A DNA stretch of 64,000 nt from Helopsaltes ochotensis (GCA_013400155.1 VXBM01000138.1:630437-694436), one strand, 5' to 3'; shown: positions 48,501 through 61,995, numbered from the stretch's first letter. Notes: generated from the letters alone by a model not told the origin. Program-made: numbers and translations.

Positions 48501-51407
48501 ATTTTCTGAACAAGATGAGAAATATAGGAGAGATGAGTAAAAACATGGAGGGATAAGACAAAAGAAAAGAGTAAAGGAGATTGTAATAATCATTAAGTGC
48601 CTCATATATATAGACATGCTTGCCCTAATGTTACAACCCCCTTTTACTGTCACAGTCTCAGACATATCACACTGAAAAGAAATCAGAAATTACTGACTTA
48701 TCACCTCCCAAAGAACACAACAAAGTCACCCAAGAAATTGTAACATATTTATATCTCTTTTCAAAGGAAATATCTGATTGCATGGAAAACGCTGCTATTA
48801 CGACCCACTTCACCTCAGAATACACAGAGGGCTGGGGAGATGTTGACAAGTTTGGATATTAGGAACTTTATTCATTTAATTCACAGCTCTAATATAGAGA
48901 AACAGAAAAACAAATCCAAATTATAACCAGCTTTCTCTCCTCTGCTCATTCCATTACAAGGCTCATAAGTTGCCTAAGCATTCACTTTGCAGCCAGGTGT
49001 GACCTAAGATTCTCAATAAATTTCTAATGATCTTTTTGCTTAGCTTGAATATTAAAGAATCATGCACTGAATTTTCCTTATAATGTGCAATGAAGACATT
49101 TTCAAGGATAAAAGTTTTTTTGGTTCTTTATCATAAGATTTTGTTCTGTGAGTTCCTGTTAGCATGTCACCTTATGTAGCATACTCCAAAATATATTCGC
49201 GTGCTTAATGACCTTTAATCTTAACGATGTTTCTTAAGTTATCCCAAAGCATTTTAGCAAGAATATGGCAATTATGTATCATAAAAATTGAACTGTAAAT
49301 GTGTTAATTGCATTCTTTGTTTTGTTTAACTTGAACTATCTTCTTCTGGTGATTGTGAAATTTATTTCTAATTTTGAAATAAAATTAATACTAAAAACCC
49401 TCTGGAAATCAAATAAAAACTGAATTAAATATAATCTGCATAAAGATTCACATAGACCATATTTGGAACTTTTCTTACATACTGGGAAATATTCAGTGTC
49501 ATACAATGGAAAAATCAATCTCATTAGGATTCAGGTAATTTGGTTCTAAATCTTCCAACATTGTAGACAATCTACTGGATTAGATTACAATAATAAAAGG
49601 ACTCCAAGTATTTGCAAGGTTTCCATTCTTTTCAGAACACTAAACAAAAATGAGTCTACATTAAAGACTTTACCTGTTTTTCTAATCTCCCTTCTTCATG
49701 AATGAACATATTTTCTTCTGTTATTTAGAAGTTAAGTAATATGATATAAAAAACATGTACAAGTATGTATGTAACTATATATATGTGTATATTTATAAAA
49801 AATTCACTTTGGAAACTCTTGCTTGCAACTCCACAGGCAAATGTATGTAAGCAAATTGCAACTCTGTTCCAGTTTGCAGATTTTGTTATTGGCGTTAGGT
49901 CCAACATTTCTGGCTTTCTCTTTTCTTCTTCTTGAGATAATTTCAGAGTTCCTTAATCCATTTAATAAAACATCCAGGGTTACTCTTTCCTGGATCTTCC
50001 TACATTATCATGCCAAATAGTGGGATCAGTCAGTCTTCTGATTGTCTTTGTAATTTATAAATTGCAAAAAATTCCATGTAAATAGTCTGAAGGATGCACT
50101 TGAAACTTCCTTCAAGGTATAACCTAAACGCCTGAATCTGATTAAAAGCTCTTATATTTTCTCATTCCTTTCTCTACATGAAGATAATGCTTTGGGTTCA
50201 TAGTGTCTGTCTCAAGCTTATTTTGCCTAACATGGCCTTTGTGTTTGTTTACATTTCTGAGAAAATAATTGCATGACAGAAGGAGACATCATGCATGGTG
50301 ATGGAATTTCAGACCTCTGAGCCATTAGTTGCAGAAGCCCGTGGAATTCTGTTAGATCCTGAAAGTCTTGGAAAAAAAGCAAATAGAATATCCATGTTTA
50401 AAAAAGACATAAAGAAGAACTTTAGAAATGGAGATCAATTAGCTTTAATAATTTCCTAGAAAAATACTGCACAAGGATGATCAAACAATTTGTACTTGGA
50501 TAATAATGAAATGGTGAATGTCAGCCTGTGTAATTTGTATCAAAGCAATCTAGTTTTATTTTTTCCTAGCTGGGTAACAGACTTTAAGGGAAGAGGAGAG
50601 GCACTCATCCTAACAGTTTTATATGATTCCATTGCCATATATCTTCATTTTTTAACTGGTCTTGGTTTGTTTTCTCTCATGCAGCATTCTCAAAAGTTTG
50701 ATATGAAAACATCATTTGCATAATATTAGTGCAGCATAGGTGCAAAGATGTTTGAAAGCTGAATATGAAGAACAGTTTTCAATAGTTCATATGCAGAACA
50801 TTAGGTTGCACTAAAATAGTCCCTGCCAAGATATATCTTGAGCGGAGCACATCAGTATTTTTATGAATAAACATTAGAATAAAGAGTAGATGTATTAAAT
50901 CTGTCAGCAACTGAGGTCAAAGGGACTGTCACTATACTGGGATATGCAAATAAAGCCCAAAATGATCTTAATCTTCTGAGAGAGAGAGAACTCTCTCAGA
51001 AAAAAAATGCACCATTTTGTAGGAACAAAGGCAAGATGATATTCTCAAATGAGAATGATATCTAGCATATGAATAGGGGATCAGATAGAACTGACCGAGA
51101 AAATGCTACAAAAATGGATTTGGGGACTCTAGGGGATAAAACCCCTGAATTTTATTTAAAATTTAGAAAGAAATCAGATTTTTTCCTAAGGATATAAAAA
51201 CATAAGTAGCATTTCCAGAACTCTGCATAAATCTTTCCACTTTTCTTGGCAGAGGTGAGAATTTCATCAGGTTCTCTGAGTGGCACTGTGCTTCTGTAGC
51301 TTTAGTTAATATTCTGTTATAAAAAGTTTCATGACTTTATTTCAGTTACCACAGTTTTTTACGTACTGTTATTATTTTTTCTTATGGCAAGATGATTATT
51401 TTAAAGG
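42531..51407. other. Long AT-rich non-coding stretch, little recognised
   Basis: No gene is supported over about 8.9 kb. Minor items are two similar ~24-bp words at about 43208 and 43417 (GCACCTCCAGAGAGTGTT and GCACCTCCAGAAAGTGTT), a T run near 44565, ATATAT runs near 45897-45922, 47420-47440 and 49770-49800, and a hairpin TTCTGAGAGA...TCTCTCAGAA near 50974-51001. Open frames are 104 codons or fewer and have no domains. Confidence 0.55.
45897..45922. repeat. AT-rich dinucleotide run
   Basis: TATATATAAAAATATATATATATGG-type text; a short imperfect AT microsatellite. Confidence 0.8.
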
Positions 51408-51668
51408 TTCTTTGTTTGATTGGTTTGGTGGGGGGGAAAGGGTTGTGGTTTTTAGGGGTTATTTTGTTTGTTTGTTTTGGAGTGGTGTTTTTTTGTTCCT
51501 TTGTTTTGTTTGGGTTGTTGTTTTTTTTGCTTTTTTTTCCTTTTTGGTTTATTTTGGATTGGTTTGGTTTTGTGGATGTGGTTTTTTTGTTTGTTTGTAT
51601 TAGGTTTTAGATTGCTTTGTTTGTAGGAGGGTGTTGGTTGGTTTGTTGGTTGGTTTTTTAGTGTTTTT
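51408..51668 (+). repeat. Long G/T-rich low-complexity tract (~260 bp)
   Basis: It is almost devoid of C, with little A. Words include TTTGTTTG, GGTTTGG and TTGGTTGG. It is the largest such tract in the window. The two plus-strand open frames through it are low-complexity artefacts. Confidence 0.93.
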
Positions 51669-53861
51669 CCCCGTGCCCCTATTTTGTCTGCAGTGGCCTA
51701 GCACTATTTTTAGCCCCAGATTTTGTCTTAGAGTCAGAACTCACACGAACTACTTCCTAGAGTCTTGTTCTCTCTTTTGCTCTCTTGATGTTAATAAGTA
51801 AGGGGGGAAAATGTGTGCTATCAAAAAAGGATTTCCTCTTACCAGCAGAAGTTCATGCATTGATTTGTCTCAGAAAAGACTAATTAAAACTTGCAAACTG
51901 CTTTAGCTGTGAACTTTAAATTCATGTCTTGAGGAAAATCTGCTTGCATACTCACAAGACTATTTTTCCATGATATACAAATACCAGTGTATCTTTCTTT
52001 TGGGTCTGTGGAAATCAAGGCAATTTAATGGCTTTTTACCATTTCAGTCAAAAATATCTATGTATATTTATTGTGTATTCTCAGGCTATATAATGAGGTA
52101 CACTCTTCTATCACCTCTTAAATCTTTGAATCTTTGCAATGGAGTCATTTACTCTCCGAGGAGCCATGTTATAATTTTAAGACTGGCTTTGAGTTTTCCA
52201 TATAGATATATATTCTACTTTTTTGCACTTTATCACCCCAATCACTTGACTATGTCTATTAAGAGAGACTACTACAGAAACATTCTCTGGATTAGATCAG
52301 ATTCAAGCCCACCATTTATAATGTGTAATAACTTTCATAACAGATTTCTTTCCTTTCTGAAATAATTAGGTATTGGTGTCAAGAAGATATGACACATGCC
52401 ATATCTTTTCACTCACCAGGGTTTCTTGAAAGCTTTCAAACTCCACTTCTCTAACATGGAGTTTTCTATAGTCTAGATATAATGAGGTGAAGAGTCTTTT
52501 GCTGAAAATTCATCGAGGCTGATACTTTTGCACTGGTGAACACAGGGGGAATATAAATAGAAAATGCTATGGTTTGTGGCCATGTTTATTTTAATTACAA
52601 AGCAGTGCCAAGGTTTTCTTTCTGGCCTTAAAGCCAAATGGCAGAATTACAGCACATTCATTTTACTAATTTCTCGTAGCCTCTGAAATAGGGTGACCAC
52701 ATGCAATGTGCCTAATGAGAACGATTCCTGGCCCAGGCTGCCTTCTCAAATACACCTGTTGTTTGAAAGTGCTGGTTGGCCTGAGTTAAAATAATTTCAG
52801 TATTTATCCTCTAGACTGATGACTGAGTTCCAGTGCAAGGACCTGTCTTCTCACACTAATTTGCTCTTCTGAGAAACTGAGATGGATGGAAATTTGGTTA
52901 GCTGGCTGGATATGGATCTAGAAATAATTTGCCTTTGACACTGAAAGAGATACTTTGGTTTTGTTAAATTGTTTAGTTAAATTCATCTGACATGTTGATT
53001 TCCTGGTTTGGAATATGTTTATCTTGAAATGACATGTGCAGGCTAGGCTGTTTTCACACCGCAGATTTTGTTAAGATACTATAAGATCCCTTAAATAGAA
53101 TTAGCTATCCCAACATTCTGTGCATGGTATGACCATGGATTTAAATGAATATGTAAATTGCAGCTCGTGAATTGAATTATAGAAAGACATTTTGAACACT
53201 CATTCCTTGTCACTTTGCCCAAGATTTATCTTTAGCATCTGCTGCTCATTTGCTCTGCCAGGCCAAGGACTTTGTGGGTATGAGAAGAGTAATATGGTTC
53301 TTCCTTTGTATTACTGAAATTGTAATTGTAATTTCTACTGTTAAGATTCCTAAATTTTGGTAAGAACTTTAATACGGTAATTAACTAAACAAATTAAAAT
53401 GTGGTACTCAGCCTGAACATAATCCTTCTGTAATTTGAGATATTCAGTAATGTTGTGTTCTATCCCTCTTTCTAAAACACACTGAATTCACAAATGTTAC
53501 TCTAGATTTTGTACTGCTTTTATTTGCTGACACTAGACTGAAGATGTAAGAATTTTCTCCAGCATGCATTCAAAAGTTACTTTTAAAGTTATCATGGTTC
53601 ATCTTCAATGATATTTTGACATAGCTAATATGCTTTCGGCAAAGGGCAAAACACTAAGAAAATCTTTTTATTGATATTTAATTGAAACATTCCTCCAGGA
53701 ACTTTTGTTGATGAAAGACAAGCCAGGTTTTGCATTCTGTTTCTGTAGCAACTTCTATACCTACACTTGTACTTGCCATACTTTCTAAATTGCTTTTTTT
53801 CCTTCAAGCTTGAAGATACTGCTTCTAATCCTGAGAAGATGAAGCAAAGGGACTCTTTTCT
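51669..53861. other. AT-rich non-coding DNA, nothing recognised
   Basis: A 131-codon plus-strand frame (51970-52365) has no domain. ACACAGG followed by AATAGAAAATGCT at 52550-52573 recalls the ~98-bp repeat but is too short to call. Confidence 0.5.
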
Positions 53862-54400
53862 NNNNNNNNNNNNNNNNNNNNNNNNNNNNNNNNNNNNNNN
53901 NNNNNNNNNNNNNNNNNNNNNNNNNNNNNNNNNNNNNNNNNNNNNNNNNNNNNNNNNNNNNNNNNNNNNNNNNNNNNNNNNNNNNNNNNNNNNNNNNNNN
54001 NNNNNNNNNNNNNNNNNNNNNNNNNNNNNNNNNNNNNNNNNNNNNNNNNNNNNNNNNNNNNNNNNNNNNNNNNNNNNNNNNNNNNNNNNNNNNNNNNNNN
54101 NNNNNNNNNNNNNNNNNNNNNNNNNNNNNNNNNNNNNNNNNNNNNNNNNNNNNNNNNNNNNNNNNNNNNNNNNNNNNNNNNNNNNNNNNNNNNNNNNNNN
54201 NNNNNNNNNNNNNNNNNNNNNNNNNNNNNNNNNNNNNNNNNNNNNNNNNNNNNNNNNNNNNNNNNNNNNNNNNNNNNNNNNNNNNNNNNNNNNNNNNNNN
54301 NNNNNNNNNNNNNNNNNNNNNNNNNNNNNNNNNNNNNNNNNNNNNNNNNNNNNNNNNNNNNNNNNNNNNNNNNNNNNNNNNNNNNNNNNNNNNNNNNNNN
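53862..54400. other. Assembly gap or masked bases (539 N)
   Basis: The run is undetermined. The right edge is a pyrimidine array and the left edge ends CTCTTTTCT, so the missing part is probably a (CTTCTC)n-like tract. Confidence 1.
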
Positions 54401-54427
54401 CTTCTCCTTCTCCTTCTCTCTTTTCTC
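54401..54427 (+). repeat. Pyrimidine array (CTTCTC)n at gap edge
   Basis: CTTCTC units continue from the gap for about 27 bp with no purines. Confidence 0.9.
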
Positions 54428-54840
54428 ATATGGAATTAATCTCATAGCCACCTTTCAAGGGTATCTCTCTCTGAATGCTGAAATTTATTGTGATATTCAG
54501 TAGGAACAATGATAACAAAAATTGTGCCATTATTCCTTGCTGTCCTATCCACATTAAACTTTTTTGTTTGTATTCGTTTTCAATGCAAATCCAGACTTAC
54601 AGGTGGATCCAACCTGTGGCTAAAGTTTTGTAAAAATTGAGGAGTCACAAATGAATGTTAAACATGGTTTAAGTAGTTCATGTCAGTGGAACTGGCACTG
54701 TTCTCTGCCACCAAAACAGGAAAAAGTCCTTTATGACCCTTTGAAAATGCATTTCAGGTTGATTAACTTTTCTTGATGCATGCAGCTTTTCTCCAATACA
54801 TGTCTAAGTCTGACTGATTTCTGGATTTTTTTAATTGCTT
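54428..54840. other. Non-coding DNA, nothing recognised
   Basis: No signal is recognised. Confidence 0.5.
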
Positions 54841-54900
54841 TTGGTTGGTTGGTTGATTGTTTCTTTTGTTGTTTTTGTTGGTTTGGGTTTTTTGTTTTCC
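54841..54900 (+). repeat. G/T-rich low-complexity tract
   Basis: Words of TTGG, TTTG and GGGTTTTTTG over 60 bp. Confidence 0.88.
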
Positions 54901-57123
54901 TTACAAAAATAATGGAAGCTTTTTAATTTTAACCAAATAGTTTGAATTTATCTGGTGTACTTCACCTATATGACATAAAGCTGCATGTGCTGTACATTTC
55001 AAGTGATAGGTTTCTTCTGTTTCTTTCTGCAATATGCACATTTTGCTCTTCACCTTCTTTTCAAATTTTCAGAGTAGAGATATAAGATTAATTTTCTCTT
55101 TGTTATTACTGTATATCATTTCAGCAAACAGAAAGCTTCCCAACAACCCCAGTGCACTCTCCCTGCCTGAAGAGATTCACCACTTGCAGAAGCTCTTTTC
55201 TATTGTCATAGACACATGCACATTCCCTGAAATATTAGCACTGCTCATCTAAATGTTAGATTGAACTTTTCTAGAGCCATCTTTAAAAACTTTGGTTCCT
55301 TTTAAAAGGAGAAAACAAATGCAGAATTCTAATATTTGTGACCCATCAACGAGTGAAATCAGAGAAAGAAAGATGATTCTGGTCCCCATGTCCAAGCCTA
55401 GGTCATACATTTTTGCTTTAGAAAACCTTTCCAAGAAAAAGACGAAAAGGGACTTGTTCTTCTGGGCTCATGAATTCTGGCGGTTTAGACTATGTTTAAA
55501 GTCTGAGGGGAAAGGTTCAAAGATCCAGAACAACTGTTGTTTTCCACACTATCCTGATATGTCTGACTAAGCTCAGATTTCCCAGTTCCTGGGCAAGTGT
55601 TCCAGCCACCCGCCTAATGCCTGGAGAGCATATGGCAGCACCACCAAGAGCAGCAGCTTTCAAGAAAACAGTGCTCTTATTCTTTCTGCATAATAAAGAC
55701 AAGAAAATGCATCATAAAACTTAAGGTTTTAAATCTACTTCTATAAGCACGTAAGAATGAAATTCATCTTCTGGCCACATTTATACACTAGGCATCTAGT
55801 CTAAAATCATCAGGCTTCTCTTCATGGTGAAAAATAAGAATTAAATGCCACCAAAAGTCAGCCCATCCCATCGTAAAATAGTTGGAACAAATGATCTACT
55901 ATAAATTTTTATCTCTCCAAGATAAAGCTTAGACACAACTTTAATTTTAAAATCAGCCTTCAAACACCTAAACTTTAGAAAGACAAGTCTCAATTTCACA
56001 GGGATTGAGTTAATAATATAAATATGTACTTTGGGGTACTATTAGGCTGGGATGATATAAAATTAAATCTTTTTAATGGTTTGCATAAGTTTTTTTTCCC
56101 CCTGAAGTTTCCCTCTATCCTATGATGTCAGGATGTTGTAAATTCATGGTCTAGAGCTTCAGAATTGTGCAGTCATTGGAGGCCACAGCAGACTCATGAG
56201 GCTACTTCCATGTGTTCAATATTTTTCATTTTAATTGGTTATCAATAAAAATTGGATTTCCTGACTAAGAATGATTTGTTATCATCATTGCGGCTTACTG
56301 AATATGTATATAATTGCCAAGAATTGGTTTAGGTTCTGTCTCTAGAACAAATAAGTCTCCTCAAATCTCATTTCTCTCTGTTACTTTTGTGGGTTTTACA
56401 TATACTAATCCTCCAATACATTTTAACTGCAATCTGGCTCTGAATTCACCAAATTAACTAAAGGCTCCAGATATTCAAGCTTTACAAAACCTGTGATTTT
56501 AATTTCAAGGTTGCATCATCAGCATTTCTAAACAGTTAAGTACTAAGGATAAGGAATCATCTCCAAGAGCAATTTGTCTTCCATATCATCAAACTCTTTT
56601 ATAGGCTTCACATCACAAAGGAATGCCCTGTGCTTTTCAGGTCGTCAGCACTTGCTGTGATTGAGAAGTGGATGATGTTGTAATCTCTGTCAAAGTCAAT
56701 GGGTAGCTGAAGTTGTTTTTTGAACTCCAAACACTCCTTTGATGTTAGTTTCTTAAGTGAAAACTTAGAAAAGGAAATTGGTATTGTAAGCATCTTTTTG
56801 ACCCATATAATCTGTTTTTATTGGTATATGTTGGCTGGAAGGTTTGTACTCTGAATTTAAGTGAAATCAGTTTTTCCTTCAAAAGTGCCTGGTTTTTGTT
56901 TATGTGTTGAACTCTGCTAAACAAAGAAAAGATCAATTTTTCCACATCCTGGAAAAGTTTTCTTTCTAATTACACTGAAGCAGCAGCTCCAATTCTAGTA
57001 TTTCACATGTAAGGACAACTGATTGGTGTTCCTTTTCTGATAAATTGTGTATTAAGTGATGAAAGACACCCAAAGTCACATGCTCTGCCAAATTCTACCT
57101 GATAATAGTTCACAATTTTTATC
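54901..57123. other. AT-rich non-coding DNA, nothing recognised
   Basis: No exon or dispersed repeat is recognised. TCAAAGTCAATGGGTAGC near 56690 is a faint ancient-repeat-like word. Confidence 0.5.
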
Positions 57124-57196
57124 AAAAAAACAAAACAAAACAATAACTACAACAACAACAAAGCACAAAAAACCCCCAAACCAAACAAACTAAAAA
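57124..57196 (+). repeat. A/C-rich low-complexity tract
   Basis: CAAAACAAAACAA, CAACAACAACA and AACCCCCAAACC words over about 73 bp. Confidence 0.9.
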
Positions 57197-57436
57197 GGGA
57201 CTTCATTTCTTTGGTTCTTCATGATGAAGACATGCAATCATGACCATCAGTGTTCTATCTTCTTATCAAAATTGAGGAAATGTATTATGCATTTTGCTTG
57301 CTGCTTCTTTTTCTTTTTCCTTCTTTCAATAATTTATCTAGAAACTGTTGTAGGAGGGGCTAACCTCCTATAGGTTAGGTGATTTATGCAATGAAATTAG
57401 ACTTTATTAAACTGTTTAAATCTATTTTTTCACAAA

Positions 57437-57437
<1 letters not shown>
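57197..57437. other. Non-coding spacer
   Basis: CTAACCT-CCTAT-AGGTTAG near 57361-57379 is a short perfect stem. Nothing else is seen. Confidence 0.45.

Positions 57438-57472
<35 letters not shown>
57438..57472. repeat. (TA)n microsatellite, 35 bp
   Basis: An uninterrupted TA dinucleotide run of about 17 units, likely length-polymorphic. Confidence 0.98.
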
Positions 57473-57475
<3 letters not shown>

Positions 57476-59581
57476 TATCCTCATGAGAGCTAATATTTAA
57501 TCTCCTGTTACAGTTAACTGAGAAATAGTTGATGCAGCCCTTGGAATATAGAAAATTGACTGCCTCTAGGTACCTCTATATGAGTAAATCAAACAGGGAG
57601 AAGATGGTGGCTCAGGTACTAGATGTTAACCGTTCACAGTATTGAATTGTTTTAGATTATTTCCAAGAGTCCTCATCTGAATAATTCCCAGGCATGCTTT
57701 GAAGCATAACATAGATTAGACATTATTTACAAAAGATAATCTGGATGGTTCCAACCTGGTTTGGACACATAATTATACCGCATTAGGTGAACTCCAGGTT
57801 TTCAGAGTTCAGTTATAATTTGTTAGTTTCTTGTGCTCAGTAAGTTTGCTTTGGTTACTCACAAACTGATATTTGCTGATACCCAAGATGTTCCACCGGG
57901 CCCTGCCCAGCCCTCAGAGCTCTAAAAGGACACGGAACTCCCCTGGATTTTCTGCTGCATCTGTGAGCTGCCAGGAGATGTTCCATATAATCTGGTGTAG
58001 TTCAAACGATGTTAGATATTTATGTGAGGCAAACTGAATTAAGACCCGCACTTCTTCAAGGTGAGATGAAAAGCTGCCTAGGTTCCATTAATTGCATTGT
58101 TGCAAGAGTCTCAGATGGCACCAGACTACTGTGTTTGGCCAACTGGATGTGTTCCAGGAAGCTTAAGTATTTTTTCATAGGCTTTCATAGAGTTTAGGAC
58201 AGTTTAAAAAGGACTAAATTTAAGCTCACCTTTTCAGGAAAGGAATATACATTTGTGGGTTAGTACGAAGGCCATTTTGAGCAGTCTGTTCTGTCAGGAG
58301 GTGGCATGAATCTTACAGGTACTCCTCCTGTCTAGCAAATATATTCTAGGCAACTAATTCAGAAATAGGTGCCTATTCTGCAGATATTCAGTTATTAGTC
58401 TACTTATTGCATATCAGTAGAATGACTTCTCTTTCCGGGAGTACAGACAGCAGTACGAAGCTGCATGTTTTGCCAGTGTAGCTGCAATCATATTGATGTA
58501 GCCAGATGTTATTTATATGTATGTAGATCTCCTGCTTGCCTTGGGAGTTCAGCTGACCTGCCACAGGTACTTATGACTACTTTTGCTGACAAGGTCAATT
58601 GCTGCTTGCAAGCCTTGCCACCTCCTTGCAGATTCTTTTTGGTATTTACCCACAGTTTTCCACTTGTGTGACAGCATGTGAGTATTGTGCTTGTGCCTTT
58701 TTCAATCCTTAGACGTTTTCCAGCTTCTCTACTAACTGCAGTGGCTCTGTTGCCAGCTGCTCCAACAGAGGTGCAATCATAAAGTGGTTGTTATACTGTC
58801 TACTTGGGTTTGTTGCTTTTTGCTAATGTCAGCATGAGATTGAATTGGAAGTTTTCTGGCAGTTTCTGGCGCTTTATCCACACAATGTTCCTGTCTCTTC
58901 TCATTTCTTCATGTAAGTGAGGAAATGTGTTGCATTGTAGTAGGCTCTCTGCAACTATTGTCAACTTTATTTAGTTTAAATCAAGCATGGGATCTTCTGC
59001 CATCCTATAGGTAGGTGAATATCAAACATATAAAGCTTTGGCTTATTAGTTTTGCCCTTTTCAGTTAGCAATTCCAAGAATTCACTGTCCACATTTTCGA
59101 CTGTGAAAATTTAACTTTTATTTTCTAAGATTCCTGCTCAACCCATAAAATTCTAAAGTCTGATAAACCTGAGAATAAAATGAGATAATATTTATTTTAA
59201 AGATATCTTCCTTAAATTTTGGAAGTTTGGAAATGTCCCATAAGAACCTTTCTCTCCACATTTTGGTCTCAGCCTCTCATAGATCTCTGTCCTTTATTTC
59301 AATGACTCATGGAAACTAGTATTACTGTCTGTCTCTCTCTCTTTTTACCCCATTTGACTTTCTCACAAATGGGTAAGATCAGGAACCATCATTCCACCAT
59401 ACCTAAGGGAATAGGTATTCCCTTATCTTTGCCTTGAGGAGTCAATTAAAACCCTGTGCTTCCTGTACACCTTCTGCATCTTTGCTGTAAAAAGAAAATG
59501 AGTCCTTCTTCCTGCTGGGCTCCTATCCCCATCTACCCATTTTATGGTGAGTAAAAATAGGCCTCCTTGAATCTCCTATGA
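57473..59581. other. Non-coding DNA, nothing recognised
   Basis: A short word GGATGGTTCCAACCTGG near 57744 hints at CR1 but lacks the rest of the tail. No gene is seen. Confidence 0.5.
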
Positions 59582-59627
59582 CATCTCATTTGTATTGAAA
59601 TTACCATCTCATTTGTACTGAAATAAT
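59582..59627 (+). repeat. 23-bp tandem duplication (two copies)
   Basis: CATCTCATTTGTATTGAAAT (59582) and CATCTCATTTGTACTGAAAT (59605) repeat with a 23-bp period. Confidence 0.95.
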
Positions 59628-59997
59628 TCCTATGTTTGGAATATTTTATTTCATTCCTCATTAACAAATATTTTCACAATTCTGTGAATGACTGTATTAT
59701 TATCTTGAATGCATTATGCATATACATATGTATAGAGGCAGATACAGTATAAATTTGAAATGATTTGTGAGTGGAAACAGGTTAAGGTGGATAGTGTAAG
59801 ATTAACTCTAGCCCAGAATATTAACCCTGAGGACAGCATGTACTTTCCCAGTCCCATTGTATAATGTCCATTTCTTTGTTAACTATCTCAAATTTCCTTT
59901 CTCTTCTTCTTCTTGGTTTGTTTGATTTTTTTTCTCGTATTTCCAATGAGGAAATTCAAGTTTGTGTTCTTAGTCCACTTGACAGCAACTGGAGTTA
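59628..59997. other. Non-coding DNA, nothing recognised
   Basis: No signal is recognised. Confidence 0.5.
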
Positions 59998-60045
59998 TCA
60001 CAAAATCATAAAATTTGGGAAAGGCCCTCAGAGACAGTGCTTGAT
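59998..60045 (-). mobile_element. Possible eroded CR1 3' end, sense -
   Basis: TCACAAAATCATAAAATTTG followed by GGAAAGGCCCTCAGAGA resembles the reverse complement of a CR1 terminus (normally 'cacagaatcatagaat ... ggaaagg'). Only about 45 bp can be matched and the rest is lost, so this stays tentative. Confidence 0.35.
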
Positions 60046-61995
60046 GCTGGTTGTATGCCAGGCAGGTAACTCCAACATGGAAAAAAGCACCCCTGCAGAG
60101 ATGTATGATAGACTGGGCAAGGGTGAGAATTCCCGTGTTGTCTCATACCTGGCTCTTCAGGTAACACTTTACATGTGAGAGGCCATCAGCTGTGAAGGCC
60201 CATTGCAATTTTGTTTCCTCATATTTCAGAAGTATATTTTGGTTGTTAAGATTCAACTCCATAAGCCTTACTTTTAGTTTGACCTTTTTCACAGTCCACA
60301 CCATGTCATCTTCCACCTAATTAGCTATTTCTTCAGAGATATTTTGTGAGTGTGTCTCACTTCTCAGTTTTAGACTCTAAGCCTGATTTGATGAGCTAAT
60401 GATCCTATTAGTAGACTCAGCATGGTAGTGACATTTTCAGAAATAGTTTATAGGAAAAGATTGGGAAGTAGTTTGCGCTTCTTACACATTGCTTATTTTC
60501 TTCATGTTCCATCCTTCAAAGAATATGCATTATGACATTTTAAGGATAAATAGAATAAAAATATTTTATAACTGGGTGGAAACATTCTGTTGATTCTCAA
60601 TTTGCCTGGGAAAACTGCTCTTGAGGTCAGAATATCTTGCTTCATTCCTAATTACCTAAGGAGTTTTTGGGTTTTTTTACTGTTTACAAAATTTTGCTGT
60701 ATTTGTTTTCATTTGAACTAAACTGTGACTGGAAATATACTTCCTATCTCCTATTCTGCCAATCTGCTGCCCAAATCTTTGGGAAAAAGTCAGGCTCTGA
60801 CTGTAGCAGCTAATCTGTGGCTTGAGCAGGTAAGAATACAATTGGTATTCAGGGATATGTTTCTAGATTTTAACTATTAGTTCTGCAATTAGAGTGAGAC
60901 AGTTTCCCTGTGGAAGATAGGAGTGGAAGCCAGAAGCTAAAAGGAATAGAAAGATCTGGAGATATGTCTTACTGCTTTGATAAGGGCTGTGATTTTAATC
61001 AGTCTTCCCCCACACTGGACCAAATCATTGCACTTTTGAGCAGTGCTGGAGATATAGAATGGGTACAATTCTTGGCAGGGTACTGTGTGTGAGCAGAGCT
61101 CAGAGAGAGCATGATGTGACATTCTCATGGTTAGCAGACACAAAAATTGCAGCTGTATATTTCCTTATAAAAAAAATATTATTGTACTAGCTACTGCTGT
61201 TATCAATGTTATCAGAAAACCTAGTAAGTAACAAACATATATATTAATTCCTTATGTTCACAGTTTCATCTGGTCATGATCTTTCCTAATTACTACAGTG
61301 ATTGGAAGAAGTAGGAGTACAGTTATAATCCACACATATTTTCACCAGAAAAAAAAAAGAAACCAAAAACTTAATGTGAATCTAAATTAGACCAAAGCAT
61401 TGATGGATTTGGAAAATTAATTAATTAATTTTCCAGTATTTTCAAGTGTTCAGCAATGCTGATTGAGTAAAAGACACTGGCTTGTGACAATTCCATCTTT
61501 CCATGTCTCTAATGCAGCTGTGATTTCTGCATAGTGCCAAAGCATCACAAAGAATTGGCATTGTGATTATGCACTTTCAATTCCAAAGGACTTTTTAAAT
61601 TTCTGACATAACTGACTATATGTGTTTTCTATTTTAAAGTCAATAATGTCATGTAAAAAAAAGAAATAAAATTAAGATAAAGCACTTTCCCCTTCTTTTT
61701 TTTAAGATGAACCTATTTAGATACTTCAAAAAATTGATTGAAAAAGAGCATAATCTTTTAATGGTCTAGTTCTCTTAGAAGACCTCATCTTGTCTAAAAT
61801 TACAGTTTTCTCCCTTCTGTAGTTTTTGTATCTTACATTGGACTGATAAATTTGTAGAATTGTATTTAGACTGTTCCCCAGACAGCTTGTTTACAAGCAC
61901 TTTAATATGATCGACTACATACTTTATCTTTTGGACTTGCTCTTTGCCTATCCTCTGTGCTGCTTCAATGTCTCATGAGTAAATAGAAGGCTGTT
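60046..61995. other. AT-rich non-coding DNA with a perfect palindrome
   Basis: GGAAAATTAATT-AATTAATTTTCC at 61411-61434 is a perfect 24-bp palindrome. No gene is recognised. Confidence 0.55.

Noticed and set aside
52550..52573. Possible third copy of the ~98-bp repeat
   Set aside because: Only ACACAGG and AATAGAAAATGCT match, with different spacing. This could be chance.
53767..54451. Open frames of more than 200 codons on both strands
   Set aside because: They consist mainly of undetermined bases in the gap at 53862-54400.
57734..57765. CR1-like word GGATGGTTCCAACCTGG
   Set aside because: The rest of the CR1 tail, including the GATTCTG terminus, is absent.
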